A stretch of DNA of 64,000 bases from an uncultured Olsenella sp. (GCA_949291295.1 CASEVE010000001.1:60331-124330); one strand, 5' to 3'. Positions 16,501 to 25,387 are shown, counted from the stretch's first letter. Program-made: numbers and translations. The notes: generated from the letters alone by a model not told the origin.

Positions 16501-18345
16501 CTACATGCTCTGGGGTGCAGACACGCCGATGAGCGAGAGCGTGAGGGCGAGCACGCGGCGCGTGGCGTCGCACGCGGCGAGGCGCGCGTGGCTCAGGCCC
16601 TCGTCGAGTGGGCGGCCGGCACCGGGAAGCACCTGGCAGACGGTGTAGAACGAGTGGAACTCGGCAGCGAGCTCCTCCGCGTAGTGCGTGAGGCGGAACG
16701 GAGCCCGGTCGCGAGCGCAGCTCTCAACAAGCCCCGGCAGCTCGGCGAGCTTGCGGGCAAGCGCGGCCTCTGCGGGAGTATCGAGAAGCCCCAGGTCGTA
16801 GCTCTCCCCCACGGCACGCGCGGCAACCTCGTCCATGCCGAGGGCCTGAGCCTCCTCAAGGGTGACGCCCGCGCCGCGGCGCAAGATCGAGCAGATGCGC
16901 GCGTGAGCGTACTGCACGTAGTAGACGGGGTTCGTGTTGTCCTGGCGCTTCACGCGCTCGATGTCAAAGTCGATCATCTGGTTGGAGGACTTGGAGATGA
17001 GCGTGTAGCGCGTGGCGTCGGCACCAACCTCGGCGAGAAGCTCGTCGAAGGTGACCATCGTGCCCTTGCGCTTGGACATGCGCACGGGGTTGCCGTCGCG
17101 CAGCAGGTTCACGAGCTGGCCGAGAAGCACCTCAAACTGCGTGGGATAGCCGAGCGCCTCGCAGGCGGACTGGACGCGCTGGATGTAGCCGTGGTGGTCA
17201 GCGCCCCAGATGTCGATCACGTGGTCGACGCGCTGGAACTTGTTCCAGTGGTAGGCAACGTCGGAGGCAAAGTAGGTGTACTCGCCGTTGGTCTTGATGA
17301 GCACGCGGTCCTTGTCGTCACCAAAGGTGGTGGAGCGGAACCACAGGGCGCCGGCCTCGTCGCGGTAGAGGTGACCCATGTCGTCGAGGGCCTTGAGCGC
17401 GCGATCAACGGCAGAGGTGCCGTCCTCGCCCTTCACGTAGAGGCTGCGCTCGGAGAACCACACGTCGAAGTCGCAGCGCGCATCGTGGCAGGTACCGCGG
17501 ATGGAATCGAGCATCCAGAGGTAGGCGCGCTCGCGAAACTCCGCCATGCGCTCGTCCTCGGATGCGGCAGCCCAGCGCTCGCCGTCCTCGCGCACAAAGC
17601 GCGCGGCAATGTCAACGATATAGTCGCCACCGTAGGCGTTGCCACCCAGGGCCTCGTTGAAGGCGTCCGTGAGCGGGTGCGTCTCGGGGCGCTCGTCGTT
17701 CTCGTCGGCCACAAAGGCCTCGCGGTCGGCAAGAAGGACCTCGCGCGCCTCGTCGAGAGAGGCGCCGCGCTCCCCCATCACTTGAAGGAGCTGCTGGTAG
17801 CGCATGGAGATGGAGTGCCCGAAGACGTCCATCTGGGAGCCGTGATCGTTGACGTAGTACTCACGCTCCACGTCGTAGCCCACGTGCTCGAACACGCGGC
17901 AGAGCGAGTCACCGATGGCAACCCAGCGGCCGTGGCCAATGTGCAGCGGACCCACCGGGTTTGCGGAGACAAACTCAACCTGGATCTTGGTGCCCTCGCC
18001 CATGGTGGAGCGAGCGTAGGCGTCTCCCTGCTCGCGCACGGTACGGAAGATCTCGTTGGCAGAGGCGGTGGCAAGGTAGAAGTTGATGAAACCAGGGCCG
18101 GCCACCTCAACGCGGTCAACGGAGGGGCCCTGCGCGAGGTGGGAAACGATTGCGTCGGCTATCTGGCGCGGGGCGCGGCGGGCGAGCTTGGCGGAGCGCA
18201 GCGCCACCGTGGAGCTCCAGTCGCCGTTTGCGGGGTCGGCAGGTCGCTCGAAGCCGAGGTCGGAAATCTCGAAGGCGGGCAGCTCACCTGCCTCCTGGGC
18301 TGCGGCAATGGCGGCTCGGACGAGCTCCTCGATCTTCTCGGGCAT
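16501..18345 (-). CDS. argS: arginyl-tRNA synthetase
   Basis: Charges tRNA-Arg with arginine. It is a class I synthetase of 614 aa. The ATP-binding HIGH motif is in PVGPLHIGHGRWVAIGD and the second signature, KMSKS-like, is RMSKRKGTMVTFDELL. The N-terminal Add-1 domain (GFERPADPANGDWSS) and the C-terminal anticodon-binding domain (VQYAHARICSILRR and PFRLTHYAEELAAEFHSFY) are in place. It is monocistronic by the look of its terminator. Nothing unusual. Confidence 0.97.
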   Translation of the reverse strand: MPEKIEELVRAAIAAAQEAGELPAFEISDLGFERPADPANGDWSSTVALRSAKLARRAPRQIADAIVSHLAQGPSVDRVEVAGPGFINFYLATASANEIFRTVREQGDAYARSTMGEGTKIQVEFVSANPVGPLHIGHGRWVAIGDSLCRVFEHVGYDVEREYYVNDHGSQMDVFGHSISMRYQQLLQVMGERGASLDEAREVLLADREAFVADENDERPETHPLTDAFNEALGGNAYGGDYIVDIAARFVREDGERWAAASEDERMAEFRERAYLWMLDSIRGTCHDARCDFDVWFSERSLYVKGEDGTSAVDRALKALDDMGHLYRDEAGALWFRSTTFGDDKDRVLIKTNGEYTYFASDVAYHWNKFQRVDHVIDIWGADHHGYIQRVQSACEALGYPTQFEVLLGQLVNLLRDGNPVRMSKRKGTMVTFDELLAEVGADATRYTLISKSSNQMIDFDIERVKRQDNTNPVYYVQYAHARICSILRRGAGVTLEEAQALGMDEVAARAVGESYDLGLLDTPAEAALARKLAELPGLVESCARDRAPFRLTHYAEELAAEFHSFYTVCQVLPGAGRPLDEGLSHARLAACDATRRVLALTLSLIGVSAPQSM

Positions 18346-18566
18346 TCTGGCTCCCTCATCAGTTCTTCTCGATGCGATTCTTGTTGCAACTGGAAGAGTT
18401 TAGCAGAGTCGCGGCGCTTTCCCCTCGTCGGCGCGCGCGAGAGGCCCGTCTCCTTGTTCCTACCCCATATTTGGTGTACCACCGGCGGCCTCTGGCGCCA
18501 AAGGCCGCCCACATGCCTGTTGATGACCGGTTTTTGCCGCAACAACAGCTGTCGAGAAGTACGAGA

Positions 18567-18598
18567 AGGCCCGCCGCGCAACGGGGCGCGACGGGCCT
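18567..18598 (-). terminator. terminator-like hairpin after the secreted repeat protein gene
   Basis: Minus strand: AGGCCCG(T)CGCGC stem with a GC-rich partner and a 6-base loop, then TTCTCG. It is 24 bp past the stop at 18623. The remaining argS-side gap (18346-18566) also contains a GGCGGCC/GGCCGCC hairpin at about 18504-18527 and no gene. Confidence 0.6.
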
Positions 18599-18622
18599 GG
18601 CAATCAGGGCAAGATGAAATCT

Positions 18623-19372
18623 CTAAGAGCAGTTCTTGCAAACACGGTTCTTGCCAGCAGCCATTGCGTCTGAAATGGAACCAGACATGATGCTACTAGA
18701 ATGAGACCTCTTCAGAGACGGACAATCGCTCGTCGTATGCCAGACCTCGCCACCAGGAACCCAGTACACGTTTCCTGACTGAGGGTTACTCGGCTCGGGA
18801 GTAGGGTTCTGCGGCTGGCTCGGCTCAGGCGTAGGGTTCTGCGGCTGGTTGGGCAGCGTGTCCGCCCAGCCCTTTGCTACTGCATACCACGCAGTGCCCT
18901 CGCCCTTCCAGCCGCGAGAAACCAGCGCATCGTTTTCCGCCCTGTCGGTAGTGTAGTTGTGGGTGCCCGTCTCGGCATAGGGATTGTACTGGCGATACAC
19001 GGTCACAGAGCCGCCGGAGAACCAGCTGTGGCCCTCCTTGGTCCAGCCAAGCTCCGCAAGCTTCTCGTACTCGGTGACGTTCATGGTGTAATGGTGATCG
19101 CCGCCGTTGACATAGCCGTTGTAGAGACGATAGACCTCGTCGCCCTTCTCGGGCGCAACCCAGCCAACGCCCTCGTAGGTCCACGCCTTTGCCGCGAGCG
19201 AGTCCCTCTCGACAACGCTGCTCGTATAGAAGTGCTCGCCGGTCCACTGGTTGTAGAGGCGATACATCTCCACCCCGCCCTCGGCGCGTGCCACGGTCGG
19301 GCACACAACAAGGGCAACCAGCAGGACAAATGCGGTTGCAAGCACGTGGGCGAAACGACGGTTCTTCTCCAT
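18623..19372 (-). CDS. secreted YRLYN-repeat protein with C-terminal Cys domain
   Basis: A 249-aa exported protein. It has a Sec signal (residues 1-30, ending TVARAEGG) and three tandem repeats of about 43 residues (about 36-165) of the DUF5648-like type with YRLYN, EHFYT/DHHYT/THNYT and W-x-x-EG motifs. A Pro-rich linker (PTPEPSQPQNPTPEPSNPQ) and a C-terminal domain VYWVPGGEVWHTTSDCPSL...VCKNC follow. The C-terminal Cys pattern resembles small metal-binding domains found at the ends of Firmicute and Actinobacterial secreted proteins. The same repeats occur in the protein at 20109-20900 and in the phage lysin at 34637-35572, which points to cell-wall binding. No enzyme domain is visible. Confidence 0.8.
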   Translation of the reverse strand: MEKNRRFAHVLATAFVLLVALVVCPTVARAEGGVEMYRLYNQWTGEHFYTSSVVERDSLAAKAWTYEGVGWVAPEKGDEVYRLYNGYVNGGDHHYTMNVTEYEKLAELGWTKEGHSWFSGGSVTVYRQYNPYAETGTHNYTTDRAENDALVSRGWKGEGTAWYAVAKGWADTLPNQPQNPTPEPSQPQNPTPEPSNPQSGNVYWVPGGEVWHTTSDCPSLKRSHSSSIMSGSISDAMAAGKNRVCKNCS

Positions 19373-19497
19373 AGGGCATCCCCTTTCTCAAGCCTTAGTG
19401 CATCCTGAATGTAGCACCCGCGCGGAGCGTTTTAGTGCCGCTTTCCGCAAGCGGCACCACCCGCGGGAGGTGCGGCCGATACCAGAGCACCGAGAGT

Positions 19498-19912
19498 GTC
19501 GAGAAATGTCGGCCGGTGTACCGTCTTGGATGAAATCGCGCCGAGAAATGCCAGCCTCTGAACCAGCGGGGGCGAGGACGCGTCGAGAAAACCTGCCCCG
19601 TGTACCAAGTACGCCAGACGTACGCCGAGAATAGCCGGCCCCCGTACCAGCTACGCTAGGCACATGCCGAGAATAGCGGCCAGGTGTACCAAACGTAAAT
19701 CCACTATGAATCTGACCCCGGTACATTCGCCCGGTTTTCTCGGCAGAGAGCAGCCCAAATTGGTACAGAGGCCGGATTATCTCGGCAGAAAACAAGCACG
19801 GCCAGCAGGTCGGTCGGAGTTCCTAACTCAGGCTCCAAGGGCATTGGTACACAGGCAGGTTTTTCTCGGCATAGGCCATTCAAGCCCGGTACAGAGGCCC
19901 GTCTTTCTCGGC
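19498..19912. repeat. 42-bp-periodic flip array A
   Basis: Five units in minus orientation (GCCGAGAA...GTACC) start at 19498, 19540, 19582, 19624 and 19666, exactly 42 bp apart. Units in plus orientation (GGTACAG...TCTCGGC) start at 19720, 19762, 19846 and 19888, and a decayed one sits at the expected 19804. The step across the flip is 54 bp. Each unit is 25 bp with conserved ends and a variable middle; linkers are 17 bp and differ. No gene lies in the 736-bp gap 19373-20108, which holds this array, two hairpins (19925-20036) and little else. Confidence 0.9.
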
Positions 19913-19924
19913 ACGGCACAGCGT

Positions 19925-19974
19925 GTGGACCGATGGCGACAGTCCTAAGGACCAAACTGTCGCCTTGCGTCCAC
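19925..19974. repeat. long palindrome, GTGGAC family, copy 1
   Basis: GTGGAC...GTCCAC outer arms, GGCGACAGT / ACTGTCGCC inner arms and a GTCCT-A-AGGAC tip make an almost continuous 50-bp palindrome. Confidence 0.8.
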
Positions 19975-19986
19975 AGCGCTCAATGC

Positions 19987-20036
19987 GTGGACCGTCCGCG
20001 ACAGTTTGAAGCTCCAAACCGTCGTCTTGCGTCCAC
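19987..20036. repeat. long palindrome, GTGGAC family, copy 2
   Basis: GTGGAC...GTCCAC outer arms and GCGACAGTTTG / CAAACCGTCG inner arms. It has the same family and length as copy 1, 62 bp further on. Such paired palindromes are typical of REP/BIME elements. Confidence 0.8.
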
Positions 20037-20108
20037 AAAAAGCGTCCCCGCAGGCGAGAAGAACCACCCGCGGGGACTGTTCCCTAAGCGTCAGTCACAT
20101 CCCGAAGC

Positions 20109-20900
20109 TCAGCCAACGCCCTCAGCAAATCCCCAGGCGTACCAGCCGATGCCCTCGTAGGCCCATCCAAGCTCGACAAGTGCGTCTCGCTCGGCGCGAT
20201 CGGTGGTGTAGTGGTGAGCACCAACCTCTGCATTGGGGTTGTAGAGACGGTAGAGCGGCATGACCGCCATCGGGGCAGAGTTGAAAATCGCGCCCTCGCC
20301 GCGCCAGCCAACGGTCTGAAGGGTCTCGTACTCGTGCACGTCTGTCGTGTAGTGGTGGTCTCCGCCCGGCACGAGGGGGTTATAGAGGCGGTAGACCGCC
20401 GGGTAGATGGGCGACGCCACGCTCATCTTGCACACCATGCCGATGCTCTCGGGATTCTTCTCCATCCACTCGACCGTAGCACCCTCAACCGTCCAGCCAA
20501 CGGTAGCTAGATGGTCCTTCTCAGCGGCATCTATGGTGTAGAGGTGCTCTCCGGTATAGGGGTTGTAGAGGCGATAGACCTCGCAGGTGGTTCCCTTGCC
20601 GACCACGGACTCGGGGTAGTCCGCATACGCGCTGTCGGGCATGCCACCACCGAGCGCCGCGTGAAGCTGGTCTTTTGTCAGCTTGTCGATATCCCACACG
20701 TCACCCTCGGGGATGACGATGGTGAAGAGGCCCTCCTCCGTGGTGCTGTCTCCCTCGCGGTCAAGCTCGTCGGTCACCGTCCACTCGTTGCCCCACTCGT
20801 CCGTCACGACCCTCGTCTCAGCAAACGCGGCAACAGGTGCCAGCGCAAGGGCAAGGCACGTTGCCACAGCCAAAAGGCCAAGTCCAGTCGTTCGTCTCAT
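20109..20900 (-). CDS. secreted YRLYN-repeat protein
   Basis: 263 aa with a Sec signal (residues 1-27, ending AAFAET), then a unique acidic domain (about 28-105: VVTDEWGNEWTVTDEL) and three DUF5648-like repeats (CEVYRLYNPYTGEHLYT, AVYRLYNPLVPGGDHHYTT, MPLYRLYNPNAEVGAHHYTT). It lacks the C-terminal Cys domain of the neighbour at 18623. GAGGAGG lies before the ATG. The unique domain (TKDQLHAALGG) has no family I know. Probably a surface or released wall-associated protein. Confidence 0.8.
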   Translation of the reverse strand: MRRTTGLGLLAVATCLALALAPVAAFAETRVVTDEWGNEWTVTDELDREGDSTTEEGLFTIVIPEGDVWDIDKLTKDQLHAALGGGMPDSAYADYPESVVGKGTTCEVYRLYNPYTGEHLYTIDAAEKDHLATVGWTVEGATVEWMEKNPESIGMVCKMSVASPIYPAVYRLYNPLVPGGDHHYTTDVHEYETLQTVGWRGEGAIFNSAPMAVMPLYRLYNPNAEVGAHHYTTDRAERDALVELGWAYEGIGWYAWGFAEGVG

Positions 20901-21011
20901 GCGACCTCCTCACCTCGTCGTGGTGCTGATACCAAACACTTTAGTTCAGCAATCCTTAAGGAATGGGCTGAGGCGGTCAGCGAGGCGGATGCCGCCGCAG
21001 GCGGCGGCAAA

Positions 21012-21042
21012 CATGACAAAAGTGCCTGTCACCATTGTCATG
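21012..21042. repeat. REP-like palindrome
   Basis: CATGACAA / TTGTCATG arms with an inner GTG/CAC pair around CCTGT. It resembles the palindrome overlapping the hom stop (1130-1166). Confidence 0.75.
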
Positions 21043-21046
21043 AAAT

Positions 21047-21119
21047 GTGTCGGTTCACGTCCCCGCAAGAAGAAAAGGGGACCCCAACCGACACTTCCAC
21101 GGCGGAAAACGTCGGTTGG
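21047..21119. repeat. alternating hairpins, GTCGGTT family
   Basis: GTGTCGGTT (21047-21055) pairs with AACCGACAC (21086-21094), reinforced by GTCCCC/GGGGAC. The same CCAACCGAC (21084-21092) can instead pair with GTCGGTTGG (21111-21119). The two folds are mutually exclusive. Together with 21012-21042 they fill most of the 274-bp gap 20901-21174; no gene is visible there. Confidence 0.75.
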
Positions 21120-21174
21120 AGTCCACAGAAAGTCACAGAATCCGCGCGGCCAAACCCATGCGCGAGAAGAGCCG

Positions 21175-22662
21175 CTACGCCGTGGGACGACCACTCTCCG
21201 CGCGCTCCTCGCGGGCAAGCTCGGCCCGCAGGTCGGCAAGGCCCAGCTCCAGGCCAACGGGGTAGGTCTGCGGGTTCAGGAAGCGTGCCACCGCCGGGTC
21301 GAGCCGCATGAGCGCCTCGCGGCAGCGCTCGCGCGCCACCTCGATGCCCTCGGGCTCGCCCACGCGCTCACCGTGGCGCACCACCTCCACGAGCAGCTCC
21401 TCGGGCTCGCCGGAGAGCCGATGCACGAGATACGGGTCGAGGATGTCGATCATCTCCCGCGCCGTGCCGCCTCGAGCCACCTCGTCCACGACGAGCATGT
21501 CCGCAACGGGGCGACCAGCCTGGTCGTAGAAGCGCTGCACGTGCTGCACGCCGGGGACGGTGCGCTTGTAGGACTGCTCGGAGAGCTTGATCACGGGCGT
21601 CCAGGGCTCGCCCTCGCCACGGCGCACAGCGGAGAGCTTGTAGACGCCGCCGAGCGAGGGCTGCGGGTCGCACGTGGCGAGCTTGGTGCCCACGCCAAAG
21701 GAGTCGATGGGCGCGCCCTGCGCAAAGAGCGACTGGATGGTGTACTCGTCAAGGTCGTTGGAGACGGAGATCTTCACGTACGGCAGCCCCGCCTCGTCAA
21801 AGGCCGCGCGCGCCTCCTTGGAAAGACGCGCCAGGTCGCCGGAGTCAAGGCGCACCGCAGAGAGCCGCTCGCCGGCAGCCTCCATCTCCTTGGCAACCGT
21901 AATGGAGTTCTGAATGCCCTGGTGCACGTCGTAGGTATCGAGAAGAAGCACGCAGTTCTTGGGGCTCGACTTGGCAAAGGCACGGAAGGCCTCAAGCTCG
22001 CTCGGAAACGCCATGACCCAGGAGTGCGCGTGCGTGCCAAACACGGGAATGCCGTAGATCTTGCCCGCAAGCACGTTTGACGTGGAAGAGGCACCGGCAA
22101 TGTAGGACGCACGGGCCACGGCAAGGCCGCCGTCTGGACCCTGGGCCCGGCGCAGGCCGAAGTCAGAGACGGGGTGGCCCTCCGCCGCACGCACCACACG
22201 CGCGGTCTTGGTGGCAACGAGCGTCTGGAAGTTCACCAAGTTGAGCAGCGCCGTCTCGATGAGCTGGCAGTCGATGACGGGACCCTCAACGCGCACCATG
22301 GGCTCGCGCCCAAAGACGATCTGTCCCTCGGGCACCGCGTGAACCGTAAGGTCAAGCCGGTGGTTGCGCAGGTACTCAAGAAAGGCCGGCTTGAACATGG
22401 GGCCGCCGCCGGGCGCCTGGATGCCCGCAAGGTAGGCGATGTCGTCATCCTCAAAGACGAAGTTCTCAACGAGGTCGGCAATCTGGCCGGTGCCGCAGCA
22501 CACGGCGTAGCCGCCATCGAAGGGACAGTCGCGGAAGAAGGCGTTGAAGCACGCCTCACCGTGCGCGAGGCCGGACTCCCAGAACCCCTGCGCCATCGTG
22601 AGCTCGTAGAGGTCGGTGTTGAGGCATACGTCAGTGGGCTTGGTGCGATCGGTAAGAGACAT
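21175..22662 (-). CDS. pncB: nicotinate phosphoribosyltransferase
   Basis: Makes nicotinate mononucleotide from nicotinate and PRPP for NAD salvage. It has 495 aa, the long bacterial type. Conserved segments are the N-terminal LNTDLYELTMAQGFWESG, the FGLRRAQGPDGG loop with the regulatory-type arginines, GTHAHSWVMAF, the LLLDTYD strand and SAVRLDSGDLARLSK, and IDSFGVGTKLATC for phosphate binding. It starts at the ATG at 22662. The small coiled-coil protein gene at 22672-22977 lies 9 bp upstream, so the two share a transcript. Confidence 0.95.
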   Translation of the reverse strand: MSLTDRTKPTDVCLNTDLYELTMAQGFWESGLAHGEACFNAFFRDCPFDGGYAVCCGTGQIADLVENFVFEDDDIAYLAGIQAPGGGPMFKPAFLEYLRNHRLDLTVHAVPEGQIVFGREPMVRVEGPVIDCQLIETALLNLVNFQTLVATKTARVVRAAEGHPVSDFGLRRAQGPDGGLAVARASYIAGASSTSNVLAGKIYGIPVFGTHAHSWVMAFPSELEAFRAFAKSSPKNCVLLLDTYDVHQGIQNSITVAKEMEAAGERLSAVRLDSGDLARLSKEARAAFDEAGLPYVKISVSNDLDEYTIQSLFAQGAPIDSFGVGTKLATCDPQPSLGGVYKLSAVRRGEGEPWTPVIKLSEQSYKRTVPGVQHVQRFYDQAGRPVADMLVVDEVARGGTAREMIDILDPYLVHRLSGEPEELLVEVVRHGERVGEPEGIEVARERCREALMRLDPAVARFLNPQTYPVGLELGLADLRAELAREERAESGRPTA

Positions 22663-22671
22663 CGCGCCCTC

Positions 22672-22977
22672 CTATCCAAGAACGGTGATGGCAACCCACA
22701 CGGCAGCGACCACCACAATGGCGAGAATGACGAGCTTCTGCCCCAGGGGCATCTTAAGATCGTCATCGGGCTCCATCAGCTTTCGCCCGCGCTCGCGGGC
22801 AGCGGCGTCTCTGCGGGCAGCCTCACGCTGGGCCTCGCTCGCAGCGCGCTCCCGGCGCAGCCGTTCAAGCTCGGCGCGCTCCGCTGACTCCCGAGCCGCC
22901 TGCTCTCGCGCGGCCTTCTCGGCTCGCAGCTGCTCGAGCTCGGCGCGCTCCTCGTCGGTAAGCTTGTCGTCCGCCAT
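22672..22977 (-). CDS. small tail-anchored coiled-coil protein
   Basis: 101 aa. Residues 6-66 are almost pure Glu/Arg/Ala/Leu heptads (ERAELEQLRAEKAAREQAAR), predicted as one long coiled coil. A Pro-containing hinge and a C-terminal membrane helix (KLVILAIVVVAAVWVAITVL) follow. No enzymatic motif is seen. Membrane anchor at the C-terminus, bulk in the cytoplasm. Function unknown. Confidence 0.75.
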   Translation of the reverse strand: MADDKLTDEERAELEQLRAEKAAREQAARESAERAELERLRRERAASEAQREAARRDAAARERGRKLMEPDDDLKMPLGQKLVILAIVVVAAVWVAITVLG

Positions 22978-23039
22978 GGTCCCTCCGTCTTTGTACGTCG
23001 ACAGAGCCTAATGATATACCCCTTGAGGCGTCTGCGGGC

Positions 23040-23993
23040 TCACAGCTCCGGACCAACGACCCCCGTGGCGTCAAAGGCAGGGACAAAGCTCTCCGAGACG
23101 GTGCCGCCCTCCTGCCACCAGATCCGCTCAAAACCCAGGTCGTCGGCGTGACAGAGCACGATCTCGTACTCCTCGTCCAAGACCGCCCCGGAAAGCGGTC
23201 CTCCCGCGCGACGACACGCCTCGTTGGGCGTGTACTGATTCATTATCGAGAGGTCAACGTCGTTTCCGGCAAGCTCCCACACGCGATCGAGCACGGCACA
23301 TGAGTCGTCGGCGTGGCTCGGCAGCACCAGGTGGCGCACGATGATGCCTCGGCGCATCGCACCGTCCTCGGAAACCTCGCGTCCCCCTTGGGCGCGCACC
23401 CCTTGTACCATGGCGAGAAGCGCCTCGGATGCAACCTCCGGATAGTCGGGCGCCGACGAGAGCTCGCCGGCAAGGCGCCCGCTCGCATACTTGAAGTCGG
23501 TGAGCCACACGTCCACCACGTCCGCCAGCGAGCGGACCACCTCGGCACGCTCGTAGCCCGAGGTGTTGCACACGATGGGCAGCGAGAGCCCCGCATCGCG
23601 GGCGAGAAGAACCGCCTCGCGCACCGTTGGCGCAAAGTGAAGCGGCGTCACGAGGTTGATGTTGAGCGCACCTTGCCCCTGGAGCTCGAGCATCATCTCT
23701 GCGAGCCGGCGCGTCGAGACGGGCAGGCCAAAGCCCTCGCTCGAGATCTCGTGATTCTGGCAGAAGACGCAGCGCAGCGGGCATCCCGAGAAGAAGATGG
23801 CGCCGGACCCAGCCTCCCCCGAGATGGGCGGCTCCTCCCAGAAGTGCAGGGCACTTCTCGCCACGCGAAGCTCAGAGGTCATGCCGCAGACGCCCGCACG
23901 CCCGGCGGAGCGGGCGACGCCGCAGCGCCGGGGACAGAGCTCGCAGGCATCGTATGCCTGGGCGGAGAGCATGTTCTTATCGGCAGCACTCAT
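23040..23993 (-). CDS. radical SAM protein, PflX type
   Basis: Radical S-adenosylmethionine protein with the cluster motif C-x3-C-x2-C in FFSGCPLRCVFCQNHEIS. An extra N-terminal Cys motif (CELCPRRCGVARSAGRAGVCG) is characteristic of the PflX/COG1313 group, relatives of pyruvate formate-lyase activase whose substrates are mostly unknown. It has 317 aa from the ATG at 23993. A C-terminal IMNQYTPN segment is conserved in the group. The glycosyltransferase-like gene ends 8 bp upstream, so it is co-transcribed. No glycyl-radical enzyme is encoded nearby. Confidence 0.88.
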   Translation of the reverse strand: MSAADKNMLSAQAYDACELCPRRCGVARSAGRAGVCGMTSELRVARSALHFWEEPPISGEAGSGAIFFSGCPLRCVFCQNHEISSEGFGLPVSTRRLAEMMLELQGQGALNINLVTPLHFAPTVREAVLLARDAGLSLPIVCNTSGYERAEVVRSLADVVDVWLTDFKYASGRLAGELSSAPDYPEVASEALLAMVQGVRAQGGREVSEDGAMRRGIIVRHLVLPSHADDSCAVLDRVWELAGNDVDLSIMNQYTPNEACRRAGGPLSGAVLDEEYEIVLCHADDLGFERIWWQEGGTVSESFVPAFDATGVVGPEL

Positions 23994-24000
23994 CGTATGC

Positions 24001-25203
24001 TCACGACCTGGTGTTCTTGTGAAAGGGCCTCTCGCGCTCGCGGAGCTTCTCCGCCTCCTCCTCAAAGGCCTCGTCGGCGGGCGAAATGAGCTCGTCCTCG
24101 CCGGTCGAGGGGTCATAGTGGTGGAGAAGAACGGGCTCAAAGAGGTGCAGGTGCCAGGCAAAGAGCATCGACACGCCCAGAAGCACGCAGAAGATGGCAA
24201 TGCGCGGCAGCGTGTCTACCTGCGTCATGACGAGCGAGCCAAGGCACAGCAGGGCCGTCCACGAGTACATGAGTAGCACGGCCTGACGCTGGTCGAAACC
24301 CTCGGCCATGAGGCGGTGGTGGATGTGGCCGCGATCGGCGTGCCCGATGCTCACGTGACCGCGAAGGCGCCGGACGATGGCCGAGAAGGTGTCGATGATG
24401 GGCACCGCGGCAATGACGAGCGGGACGATGGTCGTGGTGAGGCCAGCCACGCGCGTCACGGAGAGAAGCGACGAGGCGCCAAGGGCAAAGCCGAGCGTAA
24501 GAGCCCCGGAGTCACCCATGAAAACCGAGGCGGGATGGAAGTTGTAGCGCAGAAAGCCCAGGGAGGACCCGGTGACGGCAATGGAGAGCGCGGCGGCGTC
24601 CAGACGCCCCGCCATGAGGGAGAGCACAAACATCGTGAGGCTGGCGATGCACGAGATGCCCGCAGCAAGACCGTCAAGGCCGTCGATGAGGTTGATGATG
24701 TTGGTATACGCAACGAGATAGATCACCGTGATGGGATAGGCCAGCCACTCCAGGGTCACAAAGCTACCCGGGACAAAGGGGTTGGAGATGTCACCGATCA
24801 CAAGGCCGGCAGCCACGGCAAGAATCGCGGCGATGACCTGGCCCAAAAGCTTCTGGAGAGGCTTTAGCGAGTAGCGGTCGTCAAGAAGGCCGGTGAAGAA
24901 AATCACGAGAAACGCAAGGACGAGCAGCCAGTAGTCCACCTGAAGCTTAGGGGACGGCACGAGGACGGCAGGCCACCCGAGATAGGTAGTCCCGAGGTAC
25001 TGAACAACAAAGGCGGCGACGATGCCCAGGAAGATGGCAATGCCGCCCATGCGGGGAATGGGCTCCTTGTTGATGCGCCGGGCGCTCGGGTAGTCAACGG
25101 CGTCAACGGCAATAGCAATGCGTCGCGCAAGTGGCGTGCTGGCAAGGGTGGTGACAAGCGCCGCGACAAACAGACACAGGTAGGAAATCCAGTGTGGAAC
25201 CAA
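24001..25203 (-). CDS. undecaprenyl-phosphate GlcNAc-1-phosphate transferase (WecA/TagO type)
   Basis: Transfers a sugar-1-phosphate from a UDP-sugar to undecaprenyl phosphate, starting wall teichoic acid or other envelope polymers. About eleven membrane helices carry the family motifs: FFTGLLDDRYSLKP (Asp-Asp), NIINLIDGLDGLAAG, FMGDSGALTLGF and HIHHRLMAEGF, where the HxHHRL loop separates WecA/TagO from MraY. I choose the TTG at 25203 because GGGGAGG lies 6 bp upstream and the first helix begins at once; open frame continues to an ATG at 25266 without a ribosome site. The cytoplasmic C-terminal tail (about 50 residues) is charged. Confidence 0.9.
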   Translation of the reverse strand: MVPHWISYLCLFVAALVTTLASTPLARRIAIAVDAVDYPSARRINKEPIPRMGGIAIFLGIVAAFVVQYLGTTYLGWPAVLVPSPKLQVDYWLLVLAFLVIFFTGLLDDRYSLKPLQKLLGQVIAAILAVAAGLVIGDISNPFVPGSFVTLEWLAYPITVIYLVAYTNIINLIDGLDGLAAGISCIASLTMFVLSLMAGRLDAAALSIAVTGSSLGFLRYNFHPASVFMGDSGALTLGFALGASSLLSVTRVAGLTTTIVPLVIAAVPIIDTFSAIVRRLRGHVSIGHADRGHIHHRLMAEGFDQRQAVLLMYSWTALLCLGSLVMTQVDTLPRIAIFCVLLGVSMLFAWHLHLFEPVLLHHYDPSTGEDELISPADEAFEEEAEKLRERERPFHKNTRS

Positions 25204-25351
25204 CGCTCGCCTCCCCGTTCTCATTGCCGCCCATCCAACCTCGCTCATGATAGCGGAAGCTCGCACAGAGATGCTGAACGAGAATTAAGGTTCATGGAGC
25301 GTTGAACGCACGCTTCTTATCACTCTTACGGAGAAGAACATGCAAGTCAAG

Positions 25352-25381
25352 ACTGGTTTCTCGGCACGACTGACCTATAGT
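25352..25381 (+). promoter_or_regulatory. predicted promoter of the 6S RNA
   Basis: TATAGT at 25376-25381 is a good -10, with a weak -35 (TGGTTT, 25354-25359) 16 bp upstream. The start would fall at about 25388, where the RNA stem begins. The spacer contains TTTCTCGGCA, the same decamer that ends the array units. Confidence 0.5.
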
Positions 25382-25387
25382 TGAGGT

